Below, one piece after another: positions 42,201 through 50,015 of a stretch of DNA of 64,000 nucleotides; position 1 is the stretch's first letter, and each line of letters begins with the position of its first letter. The notes under the pieces were generated by a model that saw only the letters and a program-made list of their open reading frames with translations, ran no database searches and was not told the DNA's origin. Source of the DNA: Paragorgia papillata (lineage: Eukaryota > Cnidaria > Anthozoa > Scleralcyonacea > Coralliidae); contig JAWNZC010000419.1 in the NCBI GenBank assembly GCA_035771165.1, forward strand, positions 4,100,001 to 4,164,000, read 5' to 3'. The position numbers were made by a program, and so were the translations under genes.

Positions 42201-42783
42201 AAACGTGTAATTTGCAAAAACAAACTGAAATATCTCAAGAACGAAGCAAGGAAACGAAAAACTGCAAAAGATGTTACTTTGTCATTTTGAGTGTTTTCTT
42301 CAAATAAGACGGACTTAAATAAGACGTTTCACTTGGGCACTGTAATTCTTTCCTGTCCGAATTGGTCTTTAGTATTTTATTCTGACTAACGCCAGACGAT
42401 TTTATTCACCTTTGGGAAAGCCCTCGGACAGGAATGAGTTATAAACTATCTCTCTAACTCTTTCCTGTCCGAATTACTATTTTATTCTGGCTAACGCCAG
42501 ACGATTTTATTCACCTCTGGGGAAGCCCTCGGACAGGCATGAATTAAAGTATCGTGTATTTCAAAATGTACACATTTCCTGCGTTCGATTTTTAGGTGAA
42601 CATGAAGAGTCAAGCGAGAAACGGAAGACAAGTTCAAACACGGTAGCCATTGCTGTGGGGGTCACTGTGCCTCTTTTATTCCTTATCGGACTTGTGCTGG
42701 CGTTTGCCATTTACCGAGCTCGGAAAACTGGAACCAACATTACGCCAAAGTTTATAACGAATTTCAGGACAAATAAAGTTTGA
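32257..42783 (+). CDS. Unrecognised type I membrane glycoprotein, copy A
   Basis: Four exons, 32257-32614, 35050-35309, 37933-38086 and 42596-42783, join in phase (1, 0, 1) into 319 residues ending in TGA. Residues 1-23 are a signal peptide ([20 protein letters not shown]). Exon 1 has a cysteine cluster ([17 protein letters not shown]). Exon 2 encodes a hydrophobic-patterned region with [17 protein letters not shown] and [20 protein letters not shown], and exon 3 adds two more cysteines. Residues 274-297 (VAIAVGVTVPLLFLIGLVLA...) are a transmembrane helix, followed by a 22-residue basic tail. NxS/T sites occur at NCSS, NCSG, NASK and NITL. I do not recognise the family and assign no function. 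Exon 1 and exon 2 are preserved in the tandem copy, supporting coding. AATAAA at 42949-42954 may end the transcript. Confidence 0.85.
32690..32811. repeat. CTTCATCAGAG hairpin in intron 1 of copy A
   Basis: CAGGTAAACTGCCGAGAATAG pairs with its complement around GAGCAGAGCCCTTCATCAGA. It replaces the head of the following SINE, which in copy B is still joined to its 5S part, so it marks an event specific to copy A. Confidence 0.65.
32812..33010 (+). mobile_element. 5S-SINE body, headless
   Basis: Starts at TTCGAGGGTTTTTCGCCGGG and runs to CTGGCTGCAAGTAAGGATGA, matching the non-5S body of the copies at 33650 and 60805. The orthologous position in copy B (60638-60935) retains the 5S-like head. 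Confidence 0.75.
33435..33935 (+). mobile_element. 5S-rRNA-derived SINE, nearly full length
   Basis: The head matches the promoter half of 5S rRNA: AGTTTAGCCCGGTTGGACGG (A box and intermediate element), then CTAGTACGTGGATGGGTGAC (C box) and CGTCTAGGAATGACCCC. The body is GTTTTTCGCCGGGTTCTCC and onward. The tail is AT-rich with AATAATTATGATAATAAATG. Same site in copy B at 61382-61890. This is SINE3-type architecture (RNA polymerase III type 1 promoter). Confidence 0.8.
34063..34969 (+). repeat. Tandem array of about ten tRNA-like units
   Basis: Units of 80-90 bp each read TCTCAGTAGCTCAATGGTTA, then GAACATCTCACTGGTCATCA, then GAAGGTTACAGGTTGTACAC, then ATTTGTAACCTTAGCTCTCC. Each carries the acceptor 5' strand, D arm and anticodon arm of a tRNA-like sequence, but all except the last replace the T-loop and 3' acceptor by a common spacer. 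Copy B has only one degenerate unit at the same place (61940-62005), so the array expanded in copy A after duplication. It lies in intron 1 of the membrane-protein gene. Confidence 0.85.
34898..34969 (+). tRNA. tRNA-like unit closing the array (Ile-GAT shape), probably SINE-derived
   Basis: GTCTCAG pairs with CTGGGAC (7 bp), TA is at positions 8-9, and the D arm is GCTCAATGGTTAGAGC. The anticodon loop is CTGATCA (GAT), with one C-C mismatch in its stem. The T stem is ACAGG/CCTGT with a 6-nt TTCGAC loop. A and B boxes are intact (TAGCTCAATGG, GGTTCGACCC). The short T loop, the stem mismatch and C at position 37 argue against a functional tRNA. A relative is at 60553-60625 (minus). Confidence 0.45.
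35471..36068 (+). mobile_element. 598-bp TTAA element encoding a CXC-type protein
   Basis: Perfect TIRs of 31 bp start AGAATGAGTCTCAGGGTCAT. TTAA flanks both sides (35467-35470 and 36069-36072), as in piggyBac or Kolobok elements. It contains a two-exon ORF (35587-36052) whose stop codon lies inside the right TIR. The family-Y copy at window start shows the empty TTAA. Confidence 0.85.
35587..36052 (+). CDS. Two-exon cysteine-cluster (CXC-like) protein of a TTAA element
   Basis: Exons 35587-35754 and 35858-36052 join in phase 0 through CAG/GTGCGT and TTTCAG. The product is about 120 residues. The N-terminus is acidic and serine-rich (MSESESDADLTTERYDLEDD). The second exon opens with FCSCKNTCSTRSGRKRHGCP followed by CRDEGINCRC, a CxC...C...CxC...CxC cluster like the CXC/tesmin DNA-binding motif found in several transposon-encoded proteins. 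No catalytic transposase domain is present. It could be the C-terminal remnant of a larger transposase gene captured in a deletion derivative, or an accessory protein. The ATG is the first after a frame also open upstream, so the start is tentative. Confidence 0.55.
36073..36576. mobile_element. Second TTAA MITE abutting the first
   Basis: Starts GGTGGCTCCACACAGTTTCT and ends with the complement. Long inner arms include CCAAAACACGTGATTAAACA. TTAA is at 36069-36072 (shared with the neighbour) and 36577-36580. An inner foldback carries TAGGCCGATTTAAAAA. No ORF. Confidence 0.8.
37000..37890. repeat. ATTC-based minisatellite in intron 2, copy A
   Basis: Words such as TTCATCCATTCCTCTATTCG and TTTATTCATC alternate with a 4-bp ground rhythm (ATTC/ATCC) and variable 20-36 bp units. 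The paralogous array in copy B is 63252-64000. Reading frames of Ser-Ile-Leu-Phe type across it are artefacts. Exon 3 follows directly at 37933. Confidence 0.9.
38148..38255. mobile_element. Family Y fragment
   Basis: CCTATGAAACGAAAATTAAG to CTTGCTTCGTTCTTGAGATA matches the left part of 35421-36995 without the TTAA passengers, then stops. Confidence 0.7.
38390..38640 (-). mobile_element. 5S-rRNA-derived SINE, minus strand
   Basis: The reverse complement holds GTTAGTACTTGGATGGGTGA (a C box almost identical to 5S rRNA), CTGGGAATAACCCTGTTCTC and the body CTTCGAGGGTTTTTCGCAGG to CCTCCCTCCGTAAAATCAAC. It is in intron 3 of the membrane-protein gene. Confidence 0.75.
38935..38986. repeat. (TTTA)n microsatellite
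   Basis: About twelve tetranucleotide units without interruption. Confidence 0.9.
39173..39240. repeat. (AT)n microsatellite
   Basis: About 60 bp of pure AT dinucleotide. Just upstream, 39055-39105 is a GC-rich hairpin (GAGCCCGGGCGTAGGG and GCCCGGAGCCCGG). Confidence 0.9.
39241..40685. other. Intron 3 of copy A, no further gene seen
   Basis: AT-rich DNA. A CTAATTATTAA-type cryptically simple zone lies at about 40345-40580. No exon recognised. Confidence 0.45.
40905..42110 (-). pseudogene. Non-LTR reverse transcriptase C-terminal fragment
   Basis: The minus strand reads YCSQVWAPQTVGPILHIERV, then QRRATKFILSLPYNSDV, and after a frameshift near 41945 YSQRLAKCNLIPITYWQKFL and DLTFLYKLLKTDTN. 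This is the typical post-polymerase tail of CR1/L2/RTE-like retrotransposons. A stop interrupts before DVERPSRILERYL. Split by the PIF/Harbinger-like MITE at 41188-41612. Confidence 0.65.
41188..41612. mobile_element. PIF/Harbinger-like MITE with TTA duplication
   Basis: Ends GGGCCTGTTCACATGAG and its complement. TTA at 41185-41187 and 41613-41615 is the 3-bp duplication typical of the superfamily. Internal GAGATAACTCGGGGG words in both orientations occur many times. Confidence 0.8.
42347..42545. mobile_element. MITE family W, two tandem copies
   Basis: Same unit as 27415-27592, again as a head-to-tail pair with CGGACAGGAATGAGTT and ATAAACTATCTCTC between, ending just before exon 4 of the membrane-protein gene. 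Confidence 0.65.
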
Positions 42784-42826
42784 CCGCGAATGGGCAATAT
42801 GGCCTGTAGTGTTCATATAGTCCCGG

Positions 42827-43808
42827 TGTCACAGGAAATTTGTCCCCGGGCCAAATTTCCTAGGAAATTTGTCCCCCCTCAAGAACACGCTTTACTTTAT
42901 CTTATAACGTACGCCGTACACTCAGAAACCGAGAAGCTATACTTCTGAAATAAAGTTTCTAATTCTGTCATTATTTAACCTGAACTTCTGAGGAAAAAGT
43001 TTATGTAAATCAGGACGAATGTGTATTCTAGGCTCAGATTTCAGCGAGGATCGCGGGCGCACCGAGACCCAACGGCTGGAATCTGAGCATAGTTAATAGA
43101 ACATGTACATGGTTTGCAATGGTCATATTGAACTGACAATGGAGTTCCTTATATGGAAGTAAATTCTATGGTATCAAAAAACCCGGAACCCTTAGAAAAT
43201 GAATTAGTATTCTGTTCAAACAACCTATTGTAGTAGTTTGAAAGCCCTAAACACCTCTGAGCCACGGATGCGTAAAAAGCACGGTCTTATACACCTGGGA
43301 AATTAAGATAACTTGAAGTGTATGCATGGTGAAAGTATTTAAAAGCTTTTTCTCTTCCTGTTTAACTTGTGTGCTGATTAATTTATAACGCAGCGCTTTT
43401 AGGGCTTTCAAATATAATACTTACTACAATAGGTTGTTTAAAAAGAATACTAATTCATTTTCTAAGGGTTCCATTTTTTTTATACACACTGTAGATCGTT
43501 TTCATCTGACGTCACGGCGGCCATCTTGGCGTACCAAAACAATGAAATGGCGGCCATATTGGTGTACCATCTTTATCCTATGGGAATTTAGCTCTATTCT
43601 TATTCAAATATTTCGTATTGTTTTAACGCCCCAATGGGGCCACCGATCACGTGAGTGAAAACGATATATACGTGTTCTTAAGGGGGGGACAAATTTCCGA
43701 GAAGGGGACAAATTTGGCCGGGGGGAACAATTTTTTTTTTGGGGGGGGACAATTTTTTTTGGGGGGGGGCAAATTTTGGGGTGGGACAAATTTTCTGTGA
43801 CACCTGTA
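42827..43808. mobile_element. TIR element with two nested palindromes
   Basis: Ends GGTGTCACAGGAAATTTGTC and GACAAATTTTCTGTGACACC are inverted. Inside are an inverted repeat at 43170-43465 (CAAACAACCTATTGTAGTAG arms) and the foldback-family segment 43500-43668. GC-rich GGGGGGACAA repeats precede the right end. Confidence 0.65.
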
Positions 43809-44306
43809 AGCGAGCTGACCCACTTAGCGGGATCTCGCCTCACTCTTATTTCGCTATTACTAGCTGCACGAGAAAGTATTCAATTTATGAAGGGGATGTG
43901 AATTATTCTGTAATATAGAGGTATTCATTATTTGTATTGCTGTTAATCTGTATATAACATATTCGTCTTCCAAAAAATCGTCGTTGGCGAAATATGACCT
44001 TTAAAGGATTATGGTAGCAAAAATCAACATTTTCAATTCATGACGTTCTGATTAAGCACTTACTAATAAGGTAATCCAAGTAACTAGAACAATTTTTTTC
44101 TTATAAGAACATTTATTAATTCCAGCAAAACACAATTCGCATCATCCGCCATCTTGTTTCAATACTGTGCCTAATTACAGTAACTTGGAACTTAGTGACG
44201 TCACAAACTGGGTAAATATTATAAAATTAAACTTTGCCGAAATGATAACCAAGTGTCCATGCCTGTGTTGTAGTGCATTGATGTGAAAACGACATTAGGG
44301 AGCCTA
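43809..44306. other. Gene-free stretch
   Basis: No exon, RNA gene or clear repeat recognised. Confidence 0.4.
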
Positions 44307-44308
44307 AC

Positions 44309-44403
44309 TCTTTCCTGTCCGAATTGGTCTTTAGTATTTTATTCTGGCTAACGCCAGACGATTTTATTCACCTCTGAAGAAGCCCTCGGACAGGAATGAG
44401 TTA
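44309..44403. mobile_element. MITE family W, single copy
   Basis: AACTCTTTCCTGTCCG to CGGACAGGAATGAGTT, about 95 bp, the simplest complete unit in the window. Confidence 0.7.
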
Positions 44404-44466
44404 AGCAAGCTTAGGACGACGACGGTAATCTAAAGTTCAGTATCTAACATAAATCACGAATCATTA

Positions 44467-44688
44467 AGCCCTAATCAAACGAGAACGCAAGTCATCGCAA
44501 GTTGGCAGTCAGAATTTCTGTGGCGGTCGTTTGAACTCCCCAAATTAACAAAATAAAGGTTTCATTTTCATGAGTGTTTTAAACAAGTTTTAACTTTGTC
44601 ACGGTACATGATATTTTCGGGAAACTATTCAGAGGAGATAGCGTGACTGCCAACTTGCGACGACTTGCGTTCTCGTTTGATTAGGGCT
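44467..44688. mobile_element. MITE with TTA or TTAA duplication
   Basis: Ends AGCCCTAATCAAACGAGAAC and the complement, with GCAAGTTGGCAGTCA inside. Flanked by TTA at 44464-44466 and 44689-44691 (or TTAA if the first A is counted as duplication). Confidence 0.75.
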
Positions 44689-44692
44689 TTAA

Positions 44693-45185
44693 TGTAGTAT
44701 TGAATACGTAACGTATGTTTTTCGACATCCAAAAGCTTTAGAGTTCTAAAAGGATTTTGTCGCATAGTTTGAAGTCAAACTCAGCTAACAGGTTTTAATG
44801 TTTCACGAGTTAACGTCGTCCTGAAAGTGTGAAAATGATCTGAATATCGTTGTATGTAGAACGGAACGGCGTTAGATTACTCTTGGGACTAAAAATTATT
44901 CATTTTCTTTGTTGTGTGAATAAAAATTCTATTGTATTAAAGACGAAATTCGCAATTATCAAGTAAATAAGGGCCAAGTTACGTTAATTTTACTTCAGTT
45001 TTACGCTATAATTAGTCTATTATCTATGTCGATGCAATCTTTCGTAAGCCCATCGTTAATAAAAAGATTGTTATATATAGTATTAGCTAACCCTATCAAT
45101 TTTAAATCAAAAGGTAGTTCAGATTATAACGAAATACAGTCGTTGGCACCTAAGCGTGTACACTATGGAACGCCATATGTCCAGA
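44693..45185. other. Gene-free stretch
   Basis: AT-rich, nothing recognised. The 85-codon frame 45026-45280 runs into the foldback arm and lacks support. Confidence 0.4.
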
Positions 45186-46160
45186 AATTATTTATAGACG
45201 GCCGGCCAAGGCTTCAAAATATTACTTTTGATAGCATTTTTTGTTACAAGCAGGCAACCATGCCAAATCGTATCGGATAGTGCATACTTTGAAGGTGAGG
45301 GGGGTTGCCATCTGTAATTATTCATTTATATACTAAAATATAGAGCTTTTTGAAAGTACAATGTGATGGATGGGATATCTGTAAAGAGCTGTCTAATATA
45401 CGTTTGTGTTTTATTCGAATTGCTAAATTCAGAATGCATCCAATCAGCGTGCGTGAAGTTCTGATTATTCTAATTCGCATAACTCACAATCATAAACAAA
45501 CAAGAAATATGGCGCAAATTCACCAAAATATAACACTTCGAAGAACAGCCATAACAAGCAGCCAACTTTTTGTTACAAGCAGGCAACCACCATAGAAATG
45601 TAGCTTAGACATTGATCAAGATGACTAGATGGGTTGCCTTTCGTGTATCACAAGATAGCACTGTTGAAAGGAACAATATAAGTAACACTATACACTGTAG
45701 TGCAAAAGCTCAGCTTTATAACAGTAGATACATGGCGGTATCGGCAAATTATCAAAATAAAACGAAGTAATTTACGAATATGAGACTTTCCTGTAGCTGC
45801 CAGACTTAATACATTTCTGATTCTTTGCAACGGCTTATGTTGTTGTAGCTTTTCTTCGAAGTGTTATATTTAGGTGTATTTACGCCATATTTCTTGTTTG
45901 TTTATGATTGTGAGTTATGCGAATTAGGTTAATCATAACACCAACGTAGTTTGCATGAATCCACAGAAATCCCATCCATTCCAATGTGTTTTTAAAAAAC
46001 CATAAATTTTAGTATATAAATTCAAAATTACGGCTGGCAACCCCCCTCACGTTCAAAGTATATACTATCCGATACGATCTGGCATGGTTGCCTGCTTGTA
46101 ACAAAAAATGCCATCAACGGTGTTTTTGAGACACTTTTATCGAGGTTGGCCGGCCGTCTA
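45186..46160. mobile_element. Long foldback element, ~450-bp arms
   Basis: The outer arms carry GACGGCCGGCC and its complement GGCCGGCCGTC. TTTTTTGTTACAAGCAGGCA occurs near 45240 and inverted near 46090. The middle arms carry CATAAACAAACAAGAAATAT, and the inner arms ACACTTCGAAGAA. Centre near 45680. Small ORFs inside follow the palindrome. Confidence 0.7.
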
Positions 46161-46169
46161 TTAGCGTAA

Positions 46170-46620
46170 ATTATATGATATAATGACTAGAAATGTCATT
46201 ATTTATAAACAATGAAGAAAGAACACTTATATTATATCATACCATGAATTGTTATTTTGGTAATGATATGATATAATGTAGATAAACAGTTAACATTATA
46301 TCAAACCATGAGTTGCCGATTTAGTCATGATTTGATATAATGCAAAGACGGCAATTTCATTATTTGAAATCATGGACCGCTGTTTAAGTCATGGTTTCAT
46401 ATAAACAATGCGCTATTTCATTATATCAAACCATGACTAAATGAAAAGTCATGGTTTGATATAATGCAATACGACACTTTCATTACATCGAACCATGACT
46501 CGCAAATTTACTCATGGTTTGATATAATGCAATTTGATGGAATTGATGCGCCATCTGTCCAAAAATCAATTTATACTCATGGTTTGATATAATGCAATTT
46601 GGTGCGCCATCTGTCCAAAA
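46170..46620. repeat. Array of ATGGTTTGATATAATG palindromic units
   Basis: The 20-mer CATGGTTTGATATAATGCAA repeats with about 63-65 bp spacing (46450, 46513, 46578). Its complement ATTATATCAAACCATGA alternates with it (46292, 46420, with diverged copies before). Each neighbour pair can form a hairpin. No coding. Confidence 0.75.
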
Positions 46621-46946
46621 ATCAATTTAAGCCAATATCCAAAATGGAAAACAACGAGCAGAAACTAGCGGGTGCCATATCTAGAGCTGTAGCAGGAGCT
46701 GTGAGCTCTGTATTGGCTCAGAGACCCAGCGCATCGAGCCCGAGCCCGTCGGCGACGTCAACGAATATTAATACAAATACAGTCGTCACAGCTAGAGGCT
46801 GAGCAATCATGAGTGTCAGACGTTGATCAGGTGCGTATGCCTAGACTAAAGATAGATAATTACTAAAATTGATGTGCTATTACCACGTACATGTGTGATG
46901 TTTGAACATGCCTAGTATTCTGATGCGACAAATAATACAATTTTGG

Positions 46947-47430
46947 TTAAAAAAAAACATGAAAAAGTTCCTCGTCTGTAATATCACTGCAAGAATCGGC
47001 TATGCCATATTCTGTTCTTCTTCTGTAAAGGGTCTTAGCACTAATGCCTAAACATTTAGCAATGGCTGTCCATTGCATACCAGTGCTTCTGAGTACTTCA
47101 ATTTGTTCAGCTGTGATAATGTATCTTCGTCTGCCCCCAGAGCTTTTGGCTTGAGAGGGCACATTACGGAGCACTATATTTTCATCATCACAATTAGCAA
47201 TCTGATTTCTTATATTATGTAGTTTCTCCCTCAATGTATGAAGAAAGTTTTGTATCAAAAGGGTTATCTCCATGTGCAAATTGCCTAGAACCAAAGAGAT
47301 GGCAATTATAATTTGAATGTGTCCTTCGAGACGACCGTGTAAATACTCCAAAAATCTGATATTTCCTGGAAATTGAAGCGTTAAAAATCAGCAAAATAGC
47401 AAAGTAAACCAGTAACGCCATCTTAGTTTT
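46947..47430 (-). pseudogene. N-terminal fragment of an integrase-type transposon protein
   Basis: Minus-strand frames from ATG at about 47421 carry hydrophobic LVLGNLHMEITLLIQNFLHT, then GRRRYIITAEQIEVLRSTGM and QWTAIAKCLGISAKTLYRRR, a helix-turn-helix. It ends ADSCSDITDEEL, like the N-terminal part of animal transposon proteins that continue into an rve-type DDE integrase. That integrase is absent: a stop follows six codons later. A frame change between the first and second parts suggests a splice or decay. Confidence 0.5.
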
Positions 47431-47504
47431 GTTTCAACATTCTTCAATATTTACTTATGTATACTCACGTGATATTATTTTAGATGAAATTCTCCCGCCA
47501 TAAT

Positions 47505-47648
47505 TCTCAACCAAAAAAATTCTCGACCGTAAAAAAATATTCTCGACCGTAAAAAAATATTCTCGACCGTAAAAAAATATTCTCGACCGTAAAAAAATAT
47601 TCTCGACCAGAAAAAAAAATTCTCGACCATAGAAAAAATTCTCGATCA
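47505..47648. repeat. 20-bp tandem repeat
   Basis: About seven units of TTCTCGACCGTAAAAAAATA with drift at the ends, immediately left of the segmental duplication copy B. Confidence 0.85.
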
Positions 47649-48909
47649 CTTTTGTCCAGTATGGCATTCCATACCCTACTCCAACGTCTAATAAAACAGT
47701 TTGAATTCAAGAGAATCGAGGCAGTTACGTATCCAAAACTCTTCCTAGTCAAAACGAGTATTGACTTGAGACGCGAGACCGTCGATTGGTCTGGGACATC
47801 AAGTTGTGCAATTGAAACCGGAAAGAACCTGGTATTTGCCCTAGAGCCGTGTGCCGGTCACGTCCACGATAAATAACAAGTCTAACCACGTTGCATTGGG
47901 CCGTTTGTGAAATTTAAGGCGAGATTCCAACGAGATTGAATCAAAATTCGCAGAGACAACGTCACAACCCTAGTATAAGGACAGCAATAACTTCAGACGT
48001 CACTCTCAGAATCTCCAACTCATCTCCAATGCCAATGTATATACTTGAACTGCTGCCAAGAAGACTTTGTTGACGGAATTAGGTAAGTGATAACGGTATA
48101 AGTAATAGAGAAGCACAGTTCAAAATATAAAATGAGTGGAGAGTTGTTGGAAACATGGAACAAACACTGATTGGTCGAGTTACTTCGGATTAATTCTCGA
48201 TAATCACCTACAGCGTTTATCCAAAATGGCCGCCAGCCAAGTTGTCATGCGACAGACGAGGAAATTAACAATTTAAAAGAAAATGTTGTTCCTAAAAGTA
48301 CGAAAATGTGTATTTACACTAAAACAATTATTCACCTCAGGCTCAGTGAATATCGGTGAATAATAACCTCGACTTCGTCGGTTATTATTCACCTCGCCTT
48401 TGGCGAATAATTGTTAAATATACTCCCCGATACCCTTTGATATTGTCTAATTTGTCTTTCCGATAAGGAACCGCTGACGAATATGTTTATGGGCGGAAGC
48501 GGAAACGAGAGAACTGCTAACTTTTATCACAGTTAATGGAGTACCAGGGGTTTCCCTATAAGTGAAAAACTCGTTGACATATTTTTTGTTTTAATGAACA
48601 GAAGAGCATGATAGGAGCATTCACTGAATATTTCAAGAGAATCTGATGTATAGTCTGCGAGCTATCAACTCTCAAAGTTTGCCATGGCTAGTTCATTTCT
48701 TAAGAAATTTGGGCTATCGGTAACAATGCCTTATGAATAATTGTCAGTTGTTTGCTGTACAAGCTGTGTTAGTAATACTCAGAAAAACTCTGAGAACACA
48801 GCTTGTACAGCAAACAACTGACAATTACTACTAACATCAAGCTGCAATTTCTGAAACTAACTAAGTAACAATGCCTTATGACGTACACAAATGGACAACT
48901 GCCTGGCTG

Positions 48910-49240
48910 AAGGATTTTGGCTTCAAACATCAGTATTTCGTTCTCTATAATCTCGTTATCTCGACAGTTTACCATCTTTAAGATTTTCTATACATCGTAA
49001 CACACTGCCTCCACAGCACTCTATTTTTATGTTATTCTGATGAAGAACTTTGGTTTGAAACGTCAGTATTTCGTTTTCTAAAAACTCGACAGTTCACCAC
49101 CCTTGAGATTTTTTTTACATCGTAAGTCGTAACTCACTTGGCCTAGACAACACTATATTTTTATATTACTCTGACGAAGGACTTTGGCTTGAAACGTCAC
49201 TCTAGAATGTCGACAGTTTATCACCCGGCTTTTATGTTTT
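48910..49240. repeat. GAAACGTCAGTATTTCG ladder, copy B
   Basis: Two to three units equivalent to the ladder at 30620-31930 but without the MITE and the SINE, showing those came later or were lost here. A short perfect palindrome with ACAGCTTGTACAGCAAACAA lies just before (48744-48825). Confidence 0.65.
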
Positions 49241-50015
49241 ACTTTCTTTATCCATTGAGACAAATATATGTACCTGAATGCCTACAACAATGGTCTCATC
49301 CCACGTGAAGAATTGTTGTCGTTGAACAACTTTACCAACTGTCCAAACATACAAATTGCTAGATGTGGAACTGCTGACTGTGTAGTCTAACATTCAGAAC
49401 ACTATCATCTTGCAAACTATTAATCATGTTATTGTTCCTGTTATTTTTAAAGAAAAATATATTTTCTATGCGTTTTGTCCCATTGATCTTATGTACATGG
49501 CTGTTTGTTGTTTTGATATATTAAAAATATGTATAATTATTACTATAGCCGGCACCAGAAAATCTTAATTCTCAATGTTTAATCTTTCCTGCCTGAAGGT
49601 CATTCCCCCGTTTCCGTTCCCCGGAGGGTAAACGAAAATGGGTGAAGTGCCATTTCAGAAATGCCATTTCAGAGACCCAAATTTCAAAACATTTTCGAGG
49701 GATGGTCCACATGCGGATCCACAACAACTTGATTTGGAAACCGGGCCAAAAAAAAATGTAGCCAGTCCGCCCCTAACCAGATAAGGTGGGAAAGACAGTT
49801 TAAAAAATTAATTGTTAAACTTTATAAGCCGGTCACGGAAGGTTCTTGTTCAAAAAGTAAAAAAAACCTGTTTACTTTTCCTAATTAAAAAGCCAACACA
49901 TACGTCGGAATTGATGCAATTTATACAATTTTTCAATTAGACTAATAACTGATCCTTGCTGCCTTGTATTTCTAGTGGGAGGTTCAACTTAAAGCAGACA
50001 CAAGCGGTTGGTGGA

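Larger units (their letters stand above)
40690..42345. mobile_element. Family Y copy split by a retroelement fragment
   Basis: Left part TCAGTTTGTTTGATGTACAA to GATAATAGCAAAG (about 40690-40891) and right part from about 42090 to GTTTCACTTGGGCACT are the two halves of a family-Y element. Between them lies reverse transcriptase tail sequence on the minus strand (40905-42090). Confidence 0.6.

Noticed and set aside
46599..46802. Short ORF MENNEQKLAGAISRAVAGAV
   Set aside because: Could be the first exon of a transposon gene, but there is no domain, no clear donor and no second exon; kept only as context for the neighbouring repeat array.
47652..47876. 74-codon frame ending GHVHDK
   Set aside because: The paralogous segment in copy A has a one-base indel breaking the frame, so no coding constraint is visible.
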